A stretch of 64,000 nt of DNA. Source: Gammaproteobacteria bacterium HGW-Gammaproteobacteria-15 (GTDB lineage: Bacteria > Pseudomonadota > Gammaproteobacteria > Enterobacterales > Alteromonadaceae). Position numbers and translations under genes: made by a program. How positions within the stretch are numbered: position 1 is the stretch's first letter; every line of letters begins with the position of its first letter. The notes beneath the pieces were generated by a model, which saw nothing but the letters and a program-made list of their open reading frames with translations, had not been told where the DNA came from and made no database searches. The DNA is taken from positions 310,001 through 374,000 of the forward strand of contig PGZF01000003.1 in the NCBI GenBank assembly GCA_002840125.1, given 5' to 3'. Shown here piece after piece: positions 45,736-54,501 of this stretch.

Positions 45736-47595
45736 GTGAATCAGTTAAGACAATTATCGATAAAGCAGCGTTTGTTTATTAACGGCGGTGCGCTGGTAGT
45801 GGCAATGGCGGTAATGTTGCTGATCCTGTTTTATCAAAGTGCGCAATTAACCTCTCTGGCCAGAACACAGCAGCTGGTAGAGCAAATCAGTACCGACGTG
45901 CTGATGTTTCGCCGCCATGAAAAAGATTTTGTTATGCGCACCGATCTACGCTATCAGCAGCGGCTAAATGACCACTACAGCCAGATGCAGCAGCGCGCAG
46001 CAGAACTGCAGCAGTTGTTAGTGCAGCACAATATTGACGCTAAACCTTTGCAGCAGTTTCTTAGCTTAACGGTGCAGTACCAGCAAGCGTTTAATCAGTT
46101 GGTGGCGCAGCAACAGGTGGTTGGCCTGAACCCGTCCTCCGGTATGATGGGAGAGTTGCGCCAGACGGTACACCAGCTTGAAAGCCACTTTGAACAACTG
46201 GGCAGTGACAACCTCAGCGTGCTGTTACTGCAATTACGCCGCGCCGAGAAAGACTTTCTGCTACGGCGGGATCTGGCATACCAGCAGCAGTTTAACCAGA
46301 TAGCATTGCAGTTACAGCAAGCGGTAGTTGATGACGCCAGCGGTAAAAACTTGCTGACTAATTATCAGCAGCATTTTACTGCGCTGGTTAGTTCAATGCA
46401 GCAAAGTGGCCTGGATGAAACCCAGGGCTTAACCGGACAAATGCGTAGCGCCATTCAGAATACCGAAGCCAGCCTTACTGAGTTATCTGCGCAAACAAGT
46501 GAAGCTATTGCCGATGCTGTTACTTCCGTGCAGCGGCTGGCGGTAGGCATTTTTGTTTTGGTGCTGGCGGTAGTGTTGTTGCTGGTGGCGATGACCAGCC
46601 GCAGCATATTGCGCCCGGTGCTGGATGTATGTAAAACCATTGGCCTGATTCGCAGCAGTAACGATTTTCGTATGCGGGTTGATGTTGCCGGTAAAGATGA
46701 AATGACCACCTTAGCGACAGACTTCAACGCCATGCTGGGGGATTTTCAGGATTTAATTAAAACAGTAAATCAGGCGCTGGAAATGCTTGATCAGGCCACT
46801 AATGAACTGGCGCAGTCTACCGCCGATACCAGCCGCGGCATGCAGCAACAGCAAAGCGAAACCGATATGGTTGCCACAGCAGTAACTGAAATGGGCGCAA
46901 CCATCAACGAAATTGCCAGTAATACAGAAAACACCGCTGCCAGAGCAGAAGCCACCAACCAGAATGCCCAAACCGGCAGAATGGAAGTACAGCAAACAGT
47001 ACAACGTATTCAGCTGTTATCAGACCGGCTGCAAAATGCCGCCGGGGTAGTGTCAGAGCTGGAGCAGGACAGCAAAACCATAGGCTCGGTGCTGGATGTT
47101 ATCCGCGGCATTGCCGAACAAACAAACTTACTGGCGCTAAATGCAGCCATTGAAGCGGCCAGAGCAGGCGATCAGGGCCGTGGCTTTGCCGTAGTAGCCG
47201 ACGAAGTACGTAACCTGGCAATGCGTACACAGGAATCAACCCGGCAGATTGAAACCATAGTAGGCGGCCTGCAGGGGCGCACCAATGAAATTGTCAAAGT
47301 AATGCTAAGTTGCCGCGAGCAGGGCAGCGAAAGCGCCAGCCAGGCCAATGTAGCCATGCGTTTGCTGGGCGAAATCACTGCAGACGTTAGCAATATTATG
47401 GATATGACCACGCAAATAGCTGCAGCAATTGAGCAGCAAAGCCATGTGGCAGCAGAGGTAAATAAAAACGTGGTTAAAATTCGGGATCTGTCAGATGAAA
47501 CCTACGCCCACGCCAGACAAAATGCGTCGATCAGCGAAGAAGTCGCCCAACAGGCAGCCCGCTTACATCAAACGGTAGACCGGTTCCGCGCCTGA
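45736..47595 (+). CDS. Methyl-accepting chemotaxis protein with HBM sensor domain
   Basis: A 619-residue chemoreceptor. Membrane segments are near 16-38 and 270-292. The periplasmic domain has two related blocks, RRHEKDFVMRTDLRYQQRL and RRAEKDFLLRRDLAYQQQF, the signature of the helical bimodular (HBM) sensor family, whose characterised members bind organic acids. HAMP and the signalling domain follow, with the tip [29 protein letters not shown] 45736 is chosen because AGGTGA lies five bases upstream; a longer frame begins with TTG 45712. A terminator closes the gene. The ligand is not known. Confidence 0.9.
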   Translation: MNQLRQLSIKQRLFINGGALVVAMAVMLLILFYQSAQLTSLARTQQLVEQISTDVLMFRRHEKDFVMRTDLRYQQRLNDHYSQMQQRAAELQQLLVQHNIDAKPLQQFLSLTVQYQQAFNQLVAQQQVVGLNPSSGMMGELRQTVHQLESHFEQLGSDNLSVLLLQLRRAEKDFLLRRDLAYQQQFNQIALQLQQAVVDDASGKNLLTNYQQHFTALVSSMQQSGLDETQGLTGQMRSAIQNTEASLTELSAQTSEAIADAVTSVQRLAVGIFVLVLAVVLLLVAMTSRSILRPVLDVCKTIGLIRSSNDFRMRVDVAGKDEMTTLATDFNAMLGDFQDLIKTVNQALEMLDQATNELAQSTADTSRGMQQQQSETDMVATAVTEMGATINEIASNTENTAARAEATNQNAQTGRMEVQQTVQRIQLLSDRLQNAAGVVSELEQDSKTIGSVLDVIRGIAEQTNLLALNAAIEAARAGDQGRGFAVVADEVRNLAMRTQESTRQIETIVGGLQGRTNEIVKVMLSCREQGSESASQANVAMRLLGEITADVSNIMDMTTQIAAAIEQQSHVAAEVNKNVVKIRDLSDETYAHARQNASISEEVAQQAARLHQTVDRFRA

Positions 47596-47627
47596 GCAGG
47601 CAGCATAAATACTACGCAAAAGCCCGG

Positions 47628-47651
47628 CCCGTCTTATCAGACGGGTTTTTT
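47628..47651 (+). terminator. Intrinsic terminator of the HBM chemoreceptor gene
   Basis: CCCGTC-TTATCA-GACGGG followed by six T's, 32 bases after the stop. Confidence 0.9.
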
Positions 47652-47756
47652 ACAGTTGGCGGTAACAACAATATTAGTTGTAACGGCATAGAGGCTGTTC
47701 TGCAGCGGAAAATAACCCGCTGGCGCTTGCTATTTTCTGGTGAGAATCCATAGCCA

Positions 47757-48083
47757 TCAGGAAATCTCCAGCGCTTGGATCTTGTCGCCGTTTAGGACAA
47801 AGACATAGCTCAGCTGTATTGGGCTGCCAGGGAAATTGCCACTGACTTCTGCCACCACGATTTCTTGCTGTTCCTTAGATGTAACGCTGATTGGCTTGGC
47901 GCTGAACTGATACTTTTGCCGGGTTTCCTGCAGCCAGGACTCAATAGCCGCCTGGCCCTGATAAGTGCCACCTTCATCAAGTACAACGGCGTCCTGTGTG
48001 AAACAATCCTGTATCCGGACTGAGCCTGTGCCGTTGCCGATCGCAAAATAATTATTGATGGATTTAGCTAACTGAATATTCAT
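47757..48083 (-). CDS. SnoaL-like (NTF2-superfamily) protein
   Basis: A 108-residue soluble protein with the cone-shaped NTF2/SnoaL-like fold: SINNYFAIGNGTGSVRIQDCF, then DEGGTYQGQAAIESWLQETRQKYQF, then beta strands to the end. Members are small cyclases, isomerases or binding proteins; no catalytic residue pattern lets me choose. AGGAG lies eight bases before the ATG. It is divergent from an HxlR regulator across 93 bases, and is probably its target. Confidence 0.75.
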   Translation of the reverse strand: MNIQLAKSINNYFAIGNGTGSVRIQDCFTQDAVVLDEGGTYQGQAAIESWLQETRQKYQFSAKPISVTSKEQQEIVVAEVSGNFPGSPIQLSYVFVLNGDKIQALEIS

Positions 48084-48161
48084 TCAAATTTCTCCTGCTG
48101 CACTGTTGCTGAGCAGGAAGTTTCTGCTTAGGCTTACCACTAATCAAGAACGCACCAAAAA

Positions 48162-48174
48162 GTAAGTGACCTAC
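48162..48174. promoter_or_regulatory. Candidate operator of the HxlR regulator
   Basis: GTAAGTGACCTAC is a 13-base dyad with one mismatched pair. It lies two bases before the ATG of the HxlR gene and within the divergent gap. A shorter relative, TAGGCTTAC, lies at about 48129-48137. This is a motif reading only. Confidence 0.4.
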
Positions 48175-48176
48175 CT

Positions 48177-48518
48177 ATGAGAAAGATTTATACGCCTGCG
48201 AGCGCTGCGGCGGAAACGCTTGAAGCAATTAAATTTCTGGAAGGGCGCTGGAAGCTGATTATTCTGTTTCATTTGTTCGACGGAAAGGTACAGCGTTATT
48301 CTGATTTCGAGAAACTTATTCCTGATATCTCGCAAAAGATGCTGGCTCAGCAGCTGAGAAAGCTTGAAGCAGATGGCATTGTGCAGCGCAAGGTATACCC
48401 GCAGGTGCCACCCAAGGTTGAATACCGGTTAACTGCCTGGGGGCAGGCATTGTGCCCTGCTTTGGATGCGCTATTAAACTGGGCAGAGCAGAAAGAGAGC
48501 ATTGAGGAAACAGCTTAA
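48177..48518 (+). CDS. HxlR-family transcriptional regulator
   Basis: A 113-residue winged-helix protein. The recognisable block is LEGRWKLIILFHLFDGKVQRYSDFEKLIPDISQKMLAQQLRKLEADGIVQRKVYPQVPPKVEYRLT (residues about 21-86, quoted here only to locate it), the MarR-like DNA-binding fold of HxlR. Such regulators often respond to reactive electrophiles or oxidants through Cys, but this one has only one Cys near the C-terminus. There is no good Shine-Dalgarno before the ATG. The divergent SnoaL-like gene is the likely target. Confidence 0.88.
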   Translation: MRKIYTPASAAAETLEAIKFLEGRWKLIILFHLFDGKVQRYSDFEKLIPDISQKMLAQQLRKLEADGIVQRKVYPQVPPKVEYRLTAWGQALCPALDALLNWAEQKESIEETA

Positions 48519-48643
48519 CAGCTTGTCGGAGTATATAAGTAAAATCAGCTCTACTGGCCGTGTTCGCAGTGAACTTGCTGTTTAACAAGCTTATATCATG
48601 TTTGCTTTTGTTTCTGGTGGCGCTAAGGGGAATGCTAACCCGG

Positions 48644-49036
48644 TTAATAACGCACCTTAACGGCAATTAAACCGTCGCGGTTGGCGTTAGCCTGCTCCAG
48701 TTGCGCCAGATACTGTTGCCATAGCTCGCTTTGCTGCTCACTGAGCTGTTTAAGATATTGCCAGCTGTAGATGCCACTGTCGTGGCCATCGTCAAACACC
48801 AGTTTTACCGCATAATGGCCAACCGGTTGCAGCTTGCTGATGCTAACCAGTTTTTTATTGCTAACCAGTTTGGGCTTGCCGTGGCCACGTACTTCAGCCG
48901 ATGGCGATAACACCCGCAAAAACTCAGCACTAAAACACGCCAAAGTGCCATCGCTGAACTTAACGTCCAGCATCCGGCTCTGGCGGTGGTAGTGCAGTTG
49001 GCTAACCTGCAGCTGAGTTGTTTGCGGGTTGGGCAT
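48644..49036 (-). CDS. DUF971 family protein
   Basis: A 130-residue protein of the DUF971 family, related to the N-terminal domain of gamma-butyrobetaine hydroxylase. Landmarks are LDVKFSDGTLACFSAEFLRVLSPSAEVRGHG and VGHYAVKLVFDDGHDSGIYSWQYL. Its function is unknown; a role with iron-sulfur biogenesis has been proposed for relatives but is not shown here. Its start is three bases after the hslU stop, so it is likely the last gene of the ftsN-hslVU transcript. This linkage of hslU and DUF971 is frequent in gammaproteobacteria, in my recollection. Confidence 0.85.
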   Translation of the reverse strand: MPNPQTTQLQVSQLHYHRQSRMLDVKFSDGTLACFSAEFLRVLSPSAEVRGHGKPKLVSNKKLVSISKLQPVGHYAVKLVFDDGHDSGIYSWQYLKQLSEQQSELWQQYLAQLEQANANRDGLIAVKVRY

Positions 49037-49038
49037 TT

Positions 49039-50373
49039 TTACAGAATAAACCGGCTTAAGTCGTCGTCTTTTACCAGGGCGCCCAGATGTTTTTCAACAT
49101 AAGCGGCGTCAACCTGAATATGTTCACCGGCGTGGTCTGCAGCATCGTAGGAAATTTCCTCCAGCAGCCGCTCCATTACGGTGTACAGGCGGCGGGCGCC
49201 GATGTTCTCGGTGGTTTCGTTTACCTGCCATGCTGCTGCTGCCAGGCTTTTAATACCTTCGGCATCAAAACTCAGTGTAACGCCTTCAGTGGCCAGCATC
49301 GCAATAGACTGCTCTGTCAGTGAGGCTTTAGGCTCTGTTAGTATGCGCTCAAAATCGGCAGCACTTAATGCTTCCAGTTCTACCCGAATTGGCAGGCGGC
49401 CCTGTAGTTCCGGCACCAGATCTGACGGTTTGCTCATCTGAAAGGCGCCAGAGGCAATAAACAGAATATGGTCGGTTTTTACCATGCCATGCTTGGTATT
49501 AACGGTACAGCCCTCGATAAGCGGCAGTAAATCGCGTTGTACGCCTTCGCGCGAAACGTCCGGCCCGCTGGTTTCTCCGCGCTTACATATTTTGTCGATC
49601 TCATCGAGAAACACGATGCCGTTTTGCTCTACTGCTTCCAGCGCCTGGGCTTTTAACTCTTCCGGGTTAACCAGTTTGGCGGCTTCTTCTTCGATCAGCT
49701 GCTTAAAAGCATCTTTGATTTTCAGTTTACGCTTTTTCTTTTTCTCACTGCCAAGGCTTTGAAACATGCTTTGCAGTTGCGAGGTCATTTCTTCCATACC
49801 TGGCGGTGCCATAATTTCAACACCGATAGGGCCTTGAGACAGTTCCAGCTCAATTTCTTTATCGTCTAACTGGCCTTCACGCAGCTTTTTGCGAAACACC
49901 TGGCGGGTGTTGCTGTCTGCTACGGGTTTATTGTCGGCATCACTCCAACTGTCACGGGCCGGTGGCAGTAATACATCTAAAATACGCTCTTCTGCAGCTT
50001 CTTCAGCGCGAAAACGGTTTTTCTCGATCGCCTGCTCGCGGAACATCTTTACCGCGCTGTCAGCCAGATCGCGGATAATGCTTTCTACTTCTTTGCCAAC
50101 ATAGCCCACTTCAGTAAATTTGGTGGCTTCTACTTTTATAAAGGGCGCATTGGCCAGTTTGGCCAGGCGGCGGGCAATTTCAGTTTTACCCACACCGGTG
50201 GGGCCAATCATCAGGATGTTTTTTGGCGTAACTTCCTGGCGCAGTGCCGGTTCCAGCTGCATACGGCGCCAGCGGTTACGCAGTGCTATAGCCACAGCGC
50301 GTTTGGCTTTATTCTGGCCGATAATGTGGCGGTCCAGTTCGTGCACAATTTCTCTTGGGGTCATATCAGACAT
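49039..50373 (-). CDS. hslU: ATPase subunit of the HslVU protease
   Basis: A 444-residue AAA+ unfoldase (ClpY) that feeds substrates to HslV. The Walker A motif is GPTGVGKTE (about residues 57-65), followed by [18 protein letters not shown] (pore loop) and Walker [12 protein letters not shown]. The I-domain fills about 110-240. The C-terminal tail ends DDDLSRFIL, the segment that inserts into HslV. It lies 11 bases after hslV in the same orientation. Confidence 0.98.
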   Translation of the reverse strand: MSDMTPREIVHELDRHIIGQNKAKRAVAIALRNRWRRMQLEPALRQEVTPKNILMIGPTGVGKTEIARRLAKLANAPFIKVEATKFTEVGYVGKEVESIIRDLADSAVKMFREQAIEKNRFRAEEAAEERILDVLLPPARDSWSDADNKPVADSNTRQVFRKKLREGQLDDKEIELELSQGPIGVEIMAPPGMEEMTSQLQSMFQSLGSEKKKKRKLKIKDAFKQLIEEEAAKLVNPEELKAQALEAVEQNGIVFLDEIDKICKRGETSGPDVSREGVQRDLLPLIEGCTVNTKHGMVKTDHILFIASGAFQMSKPSDLVPELQGRLPIRVELEALSAADFERILTEPKASLTEQSIAMLATEGVTLSFDAEGIKSLAAAAWQVNETTENIGARRLYTVMERLLEEISYDAADHAGEHIQVDAAYVEKHLGALVKDDDLSRFIL

Positions 50374-50384
50374 AAAGTACCTGC

Positions 50385-50903
50385 TTATAATTCTTCAATG
50401 GTCTGGTGGTGATTGGTGTAAACACAGATATCACCGGCAATAGTCAGACTTTTTTCAACAATGTCGCGCGCACTTAACTGGGTATTTTGCAGCAGTGCAG
50501 TGGCCGCAGCCTGGGCGTAAGGGCCGCCGCTGCCAATGGCAATAAGGTCATGCTCGGGCTGCACTACGTCACCGTTACCGGTAATAATAAGTGAGGTATT
50601 GGCGTCGGCTACAGCAAGCAGTGCTTCAAGCTTGCGCAGCATGCGATCAGTGCGCCAGTCTTTGGCCAGTTCAACCGCGGCGCGCATTAAATGGCCCTGA
50701 TGCACTTCAAGCTTGGCTTCAAAGCGTTCAAATAAGGTAAAGGCGTCTGCGGTACCACCGGCAAAACCGGCAATAACTTTGTTGTTGTACAAACGGCGAA
50801 CTTTGCGGGCGTTGCCCTTCATTACGGTGTTACCAAGCGAAACCTGGCCGTCACCGCCGATGGCAACGTGGCCATCGCGGCGAACAGAAACAATAGTGGT
50901 CAT
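50385..50903 (-). CDS. hslV: Peptidase subunit of the HslVU protease
   Basis: A 172-residue proteasome-like threonine peptidase. After removal of Met1 the catalytic Thr2 heads [31 protein letters not shown] and [13 protein letters not shown]-like [17 protein letters not shown] complete the family pattern. It forms a 12-mer with HslU and degrades misfolded proteins. It is transcribed with hslU, 58 bases after ftsN. I could not find a convincing sigma-32 promoter before it. Confidence 0.98.
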   Translation of the reverse strand: MTTIVSVRRDGHVAIGGDGQVSLGNTVMKGNARKVRRLYNNKVIAGFAGGTADAFTLFERFEAKLEVHQGHLMRAAVELAKDWRTDRMLRKLEALLAVADANTSLIITGNGDVVQPEHDLIAIGSGGPYAQAAATALLQNTQLSARDIVEKSLTIAGDICVYTNHHQTIEEL

Positions 50904-50926
50904 GAATAAGCCCTGTGGCGTGATTA

Positions 50927-50941
50927 ACTTAAGGCTTAAGT
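50927..50941. repeat. 15-bp perfect palindrome upstream of hslV
   Basis: ACTTAAG-G-CTTAAGT: seven-base arms around one central base, in the 58-base gap between ftsN and hslV. It could be a regulatory site or a small hairpin in the message. Confidence 0.55.
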
Positions 50942-50961
50942 GTGGCTGCGACGGGCGCTTT

Positions 50962-51522
50962 TCAAGTCCAGTTCCAGATCCTGCAAGTATTGATATTTTG
51001 CTGGCGCAGGCGGTTCATATCTGAAGTGGCTTTACGCTTGGATTCATAAGGGCCCAACACCACCCTAAACCAAACACCGTTATCGCCCTCGGTGCGGCGC
51101 ACGGTAGAGGCGAAGCCGGCAAAAGCGATCTGAGCTTTCATTGCTTCAGCCTGCTGTTCCTGCCGGAACGAGCCACACTGCATCTGGTAAGGGCCGCTGG
51201 ATTGCTGTTGCACCGGCACTTCGACAATTATTTCTTTGTTTTCCAGCTCTTTAATGTACTGGTATGGCTCTTCGGTAGGTTTGGCCGGCAATTCGTCTTT
51301 TTTAACGGTTTGCTGTTTTTTCGCCACCGGCGTTACCGGTGCAGCCGGTTGCTGATTTAAGTACCAGAGAAAATAAATAAAGCCACTGACCAGTGTGAGG
51401 GTAACCAGAATTAACAACCAGGGTTTTTTCGGCGCGGTGGCTTTGCTGTTGGCTCTGGCCGGGCGGCGGCTGGCAGTTTTGGCCTTAGGCCGACTGGCTT
51501 TAACGTAATCTTTTTGTGGCAT
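50962..51522 (-). CDS. ftsN: Cell-division protein FtsN
   Basis: A 186-residue bitopic inner-membrane protein. A short cytoplasmic tail starting [12 protein letters not shown] (like MAQRDYV of E. coli), one membrane segment (about 36-58), a short periplasmic linker and a C-terminal SPOR domain (about 115-186: [18 protein letters not shown]...[14 protein letters not shown]). FtsN triggers septal peptidoglycan synthesis, and SPOR binds denuded glycan. It is much shorter than E. coli FtsN (319 residues) because the linker is reduced. ATG 51522 is chosen by homology; a TTG seven codons up is possible. It lies upstream of hslVU, as in E. coli. Confidence 0.92.
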   Translation of the reverse strand: MPQKDYVKASRPKAKTASRRPARANSKATAPKKPWLLILVTLTLVSGFIYFLWYLNQQPAAPVTPVAKKQQTVKKDELPAKPTEEPYQYIKELENKEIIVEVPVQQQSSGPYQMQCGSFRQEQQAEAMKAQIAFAGFASTVRRTEGDNGVWFRVVLGPYESKRKATSDMNRLRQQNINTCRIWNWT

Positions 51523-51602
51523 AAGGTCAGGTAATTTGCTCAAACTTCGGGGCTTGGCGCTATTCTACTAGGTTAAGCAGAAAAAGAAACAACAGTGCGG
51601 TT

Positions 51603-53777
51603 TCAGGTAAGATCTGTTGGGTCAACGTCCAGTTGCCATTTCACTTTTCGGCTTAACGGCCAGCTGTGCAGTTGTTGCAGCAAATTATCCAGCGCACCGT
51701 GCAACTGCGGTCGGGCTGGGCTGTACAGCTGTAATTGCCAGCGGTATTTGCCGGCCCGTCGCTCCAGTGGTGCCGGTATCGGCCCCAGCAGTTGTAAGCC
51801 GCTAAACTGACGGCTGTAGTCTGCCAGTTGCTGCAACCACTGCTGACAAAGCTCAGACTGATGCGCCTCGGCGCGAAACAGTGCCAGATGTTGAAAGGGC
51901 GGCAAACGGGTTTGCTCGCGCTCTTTCAGTGCACTGCGGGCAAAAGACGCATAACCGTTATTAATAATATCCTGCAGTAAGACATGCTCTGGGTAATGGG
52001 TTTGCAACAGCACTTTGCCGCCACTACTGCCGCGGCCAGCGCGGCCAGCTACCTGTGTAAGTAACTGCGCCAGTTGTTCGGGGGCACGAAAATCACTGCT
52101 GTACAGTGCGCCGTCAACGTCAACAATAACCACCAGGCTGACATTAGGAAAGTGATGGCCCTTGGCCAGCATTTGGGTACCGACAATCAGTCGTGCGCCA
52201 CTTTGGTGAATATCATCCAGTGCCTGATGCAGTGCGCCTTTACGGCGTGTGCTATCACGGTCGAGCCGGGTAATGGGCACATCCGCAAACAGCTGTTGCA
52301 GGTTTTCTTCTAATTGTTCGGTACCCTGGCCCAGCGGTTTTAGCTGGGTGCTGCCGCAACTGCCGCACTGGCGCGGCACAGCTTTGCTGGCGCCACAATG
52401 GTGGCACACTAACTGGCGGCTTTGTTTATGGTAGGTAGTAAAAGCGCTGCAGCGATGACATTCGGTTAGCCAGCCACATTCCTGGCAGCTTAGCGCCGGG
52501 GCAAAACCACGGCGGTTTAAAAACAACATTACCTGCAGGCCCAGGCCAAGCTGCTTTTTAATTTGCGCCAGCGTTTGGCTGGCTAAGCCAAACTGCAATA
52601 CCTGCTGTTTTAAATCGACCAGTTCAAACACCGGTAACGCCTGGCCTGCCGCACGATCGGGCAGCGGCAAATGGATAAAGCGTTTATTCAGGGCGTTGTG
52701 CAGGCTTTCCAGACTGGGGGTAGCAGAGCCCAGCAGAATAGGGCAGTGCTGCAGCGCTGCGCGCTTAATGGCTAAATCACGGGCGTGATAGCGAAAGCCG
52801 TCCTGCTGTTTTAATGACTGGTCATGCTCTTCATCAATAATAATCAAACCGAGGCGGTAAAACGGTAAAAACAGTGCTGAACGGGTGCCGATAATAATAG
52901 CCGCGGCGCCGGTGCTGGCCTGCAACCAGCAATGTAAGCGCTCGCTATCGCTAAGTGCTGAATGCCAACATAGCACCGGAACATCAAACCGCGCCTGAAA
53001 CCGCGCCAGTGTTTGTGGGGTTAAACCAATTTCCGGTACTATCAGCAATACCTGCTGTTGCTGGTTAAGCAAGCCGGCAATACTTTGCAGGTACACTTCA
53101 GTTTTCCCCGAGCCGGTAACACCCTCCAGCAATAAGCGTTCAAAGCGGCCACAGGCCTGATCAACTGCTGTAACCGCCAATGCCTGATTACTGGTAAGTT
53201 TAAGGCCTGTAGCGGGCTTTAGCGGCGGTGTAAAAGGCACCGGCGGCACTATCAGCTCTTCTGCCAGCTGTTTATCCAGCAACTGTTTTAAGGTAGCGCG
53301 GCTATGTTGCTGCAACAGTACCGACTCGGTTAACTGATGGCTTTGCAGCGCCTGCCACAACGCACTTTGTTTGGCCGAGCGTTTTAACGCTGTGGCACTG
53401 AGCTGCTGGCCTGCGGTGGTCAGCTGGTAAGCTTTGGGCTGGTAGTCTGTTAAGTTACGGCCTTCGCGCAGCAAAGCTGGCAGGGCGCTGATTAATACCT
53501 CACCAAGCGGGTAATGGTAGTATTCTGCCGCGAAGCTGAGTAGCTGGCACAGTAGTGGTGGCAGCACCGGCGCGGTGTCGAGCAATTGCAGTACGGTTTT
53601 TAATTTGCTGGCATCAAAGCCATCTTCGGGTGCAAGCTGCCATATAATGCCAACTAGCTGGCGGTTACCAAAAGGCACAAGTACACGGCAACCAATCTGA
53701 CAGGGTTGATCAGAGGCAATAAGGTAGTCAAAGTGTTGTCTTAGCGGCACCGGCAGGGCCACGCGTACTACAGTCAC
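51603..53777 (-). CDS. priA: Primosomal replication helicase PriA
   Basis: A 724-residue helicase that restarts stalled replication forks. The N-terminal 3'-DNA-binding domain is followed by the helicase core: GVTGSGKTEVY (Walker A), IIDEEHDQS (DEAH-like), GSATPSLESL, and later SGGKVLLQT and VAGRAGRG. Eight zinc-binding Cys appear in CQECGWLTECHRC and VCHHCG...QCGSCG, as in the family. It starts at GTG 53777 with AGGA seven bases upstream. It is divergent from rpmE across 205 bases and lies 80 bases before ftsN on the same strand. Confidence 0.97.
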   Translation of the reverse strand: MTVVRVALPVPLRQHFDYLIASDQPCQIGCRVLVPFGNRQLVGIIWQLAPEDGFDASKLKTVLQLLDTAPVLPPLLCQLLSFAAEYYHYPLGEVLISALPALLREGRNLTDYQPKAYQLTTAGQQLSATALKRSAKQSALWQALQSHQLTESVLLQQHSRATLKQLLDKQLAEELIVPPVPFTPPLKPATGLKLTSNQALAVTAVDQACGRFERLLLEGVTGSGKTEVYLQSIAGLLNQQQQVLLIVPEIGLTPQTLARFQARFDVPVLCWHSALSDSERLHCWLQASTGAAAIIIGTRSALFLPFYRLGLIIIDEEHDQSLKQQDGFRYHARDLAIKRAALQHCPILLGSATPSLESLHNALNKRFIHLPLPDRAAGQALPVFELVDLKQQVLQFGLASQTLAQIKKQLGLGLQVMLFLNRRGFAPALSCQECGWLTECHRCSAFTTYHKQSRQLVCHHCGASKAVPRQCGSCGSTQLKPLGQGTEQLEENLQQLFADVPITRLDRDSTRRKGALHQALDDIHQSGARLIVGTQMLAKGHHFPNVSLVVIVDVDGALYSSDFRAPEQLAQLLTQVAGRAGRGSSGGKVLLQTHYPEHVLLQDIINNGYASFARSALKEREQTRLPPFQHLALFRAEAHQSELCQQWLQQLADYSRQFSGLQLLGPIPAPLERRAGKYRWQLQLYSPARPQLHGALDNLLQQLHSWPLSRKVKWQLDVDPTDLT

Positions 53778-53982
53778 AACAGGGTCCTGTTAAATAGTAG
53801 CCTTCAAGTGTAAGGACAGCCCGGTTAAATGCCAAGTAAAACAAAATTTATTGCACCTGTGCATAAGCTGTTGCAACTTTTGTGGCTATCTATTAAGCTA
53901 CGCGCCCTTAATTAACTGTAATTACGTATGGTGTCTGGCAACAAATTTGACCAGATAGCGATACGGCCTAACGAGGTAACCC

Positions 53983-54195
53983 ATGAAGCCAGGTATTCAC
54001 CCAGAATATAAAGAGATTACTGCAACTTGTACTTGCGGTAATGCATTCAAAACTAAATCAGCACTGTGCAAAGACATCCACCTGGACGTTTGCTCTGCTT
54101 GCCACCCGTTTTATACCGGTAAGCAAAAAGTGTTAGACGTAGGCGGCCGTGTAGATCGCTTCAAAAAACGTTTCTCTGTACTGGGCAACCGTTAA
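53983..54195 (+). CDS. rpmE: 50S ribosomal protein L31 (zinc form)
   Basis: A 70-residue ribosomal protein of the central protuberance. It is the C+ (zinc-binding) form: Cys16 and Cys18 in CTCG, and CSAC (Cys37, Cys40) further on. The C-terminus reads [13 protein letters not shown], as in the family. A zinc-free paralogue (ykgM-type) would be expected elsewhere if the organism controls zinc through it. An own terminator follows. Confidence 0.97.
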   Translation: MKPGIHPEYKEITATCTCGNAFKTKSALCKDIHLDVCSACHPFYTGKQKVLDVGGRVDRFKKRFSVLGNR

Positions 54196-54218
54196 TCGGT
54201 TCTGTTACAGCAAAACAG

Positions 54219-54245
54219 AAAAAAGCACCTGCGGGTGCTTTTTTT
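54219..54245 (+). terminator. Intrinsic terminator of rpmE
   Basis: AAAAAAGCACC-TGC-GGGTGC followed by seven T's, 24 bases after the stop. Confidence 0.93.
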
Positions 54246-54318
54246 GTGCCTGCAATTTGTGTCAGATGAGGAATTTATATTCAGTATTGCTAAAAGAAAT
54301 GTCGTTTGTCTGCCGTAA

Positions 54319-54330
54319 TTGTTATAACAA
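54319..54330. promoter_or_regulatory. Perfect 12-bp palindrome upstream of the malic-enzyme gene
   Basis: TTGTTATAACAA lies about 170 bases before the start codon. It resembles operators of GntR-type or other dimeric repressors, but I cannot name one. Confidence 0.4.
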
Positions 54331-54501
54331 CTATGGGTTGCGACTAAAGTGGTATAGCCAGCTAAGCTGTTTTACGCTGGTACGATCAGACTGATTACGG
54401 TTCTCTTACCGTCTGTAGCTCTTTAGAATAAGCCTCCCTCAGACGTAACTGTATAACAATAACTTTGCGCTAAGCCCTACAACAAACGGCAGGATAAACA
54501 G

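Larger units (their letters stand above)
54196..54501. other. rpmE-to-malic enzyme intergenic region
   Basis: This 306-base stretch holds the rpmE terminator at its left end and a 12-bp palindrome (54319-54330). The remainder presumably has the malic-enzyme promoter, but I cannot place one with confidence. No open frame with a ribosome-binding site is visible. Confidence 0.6.

Noticed and set aside
50904-50961. Sigma-32 promoter before hslV
   Set aside because: I searched for a CTTGAAA / CCCCAT-type pair and found none; only a 15-bp palindrome is present.
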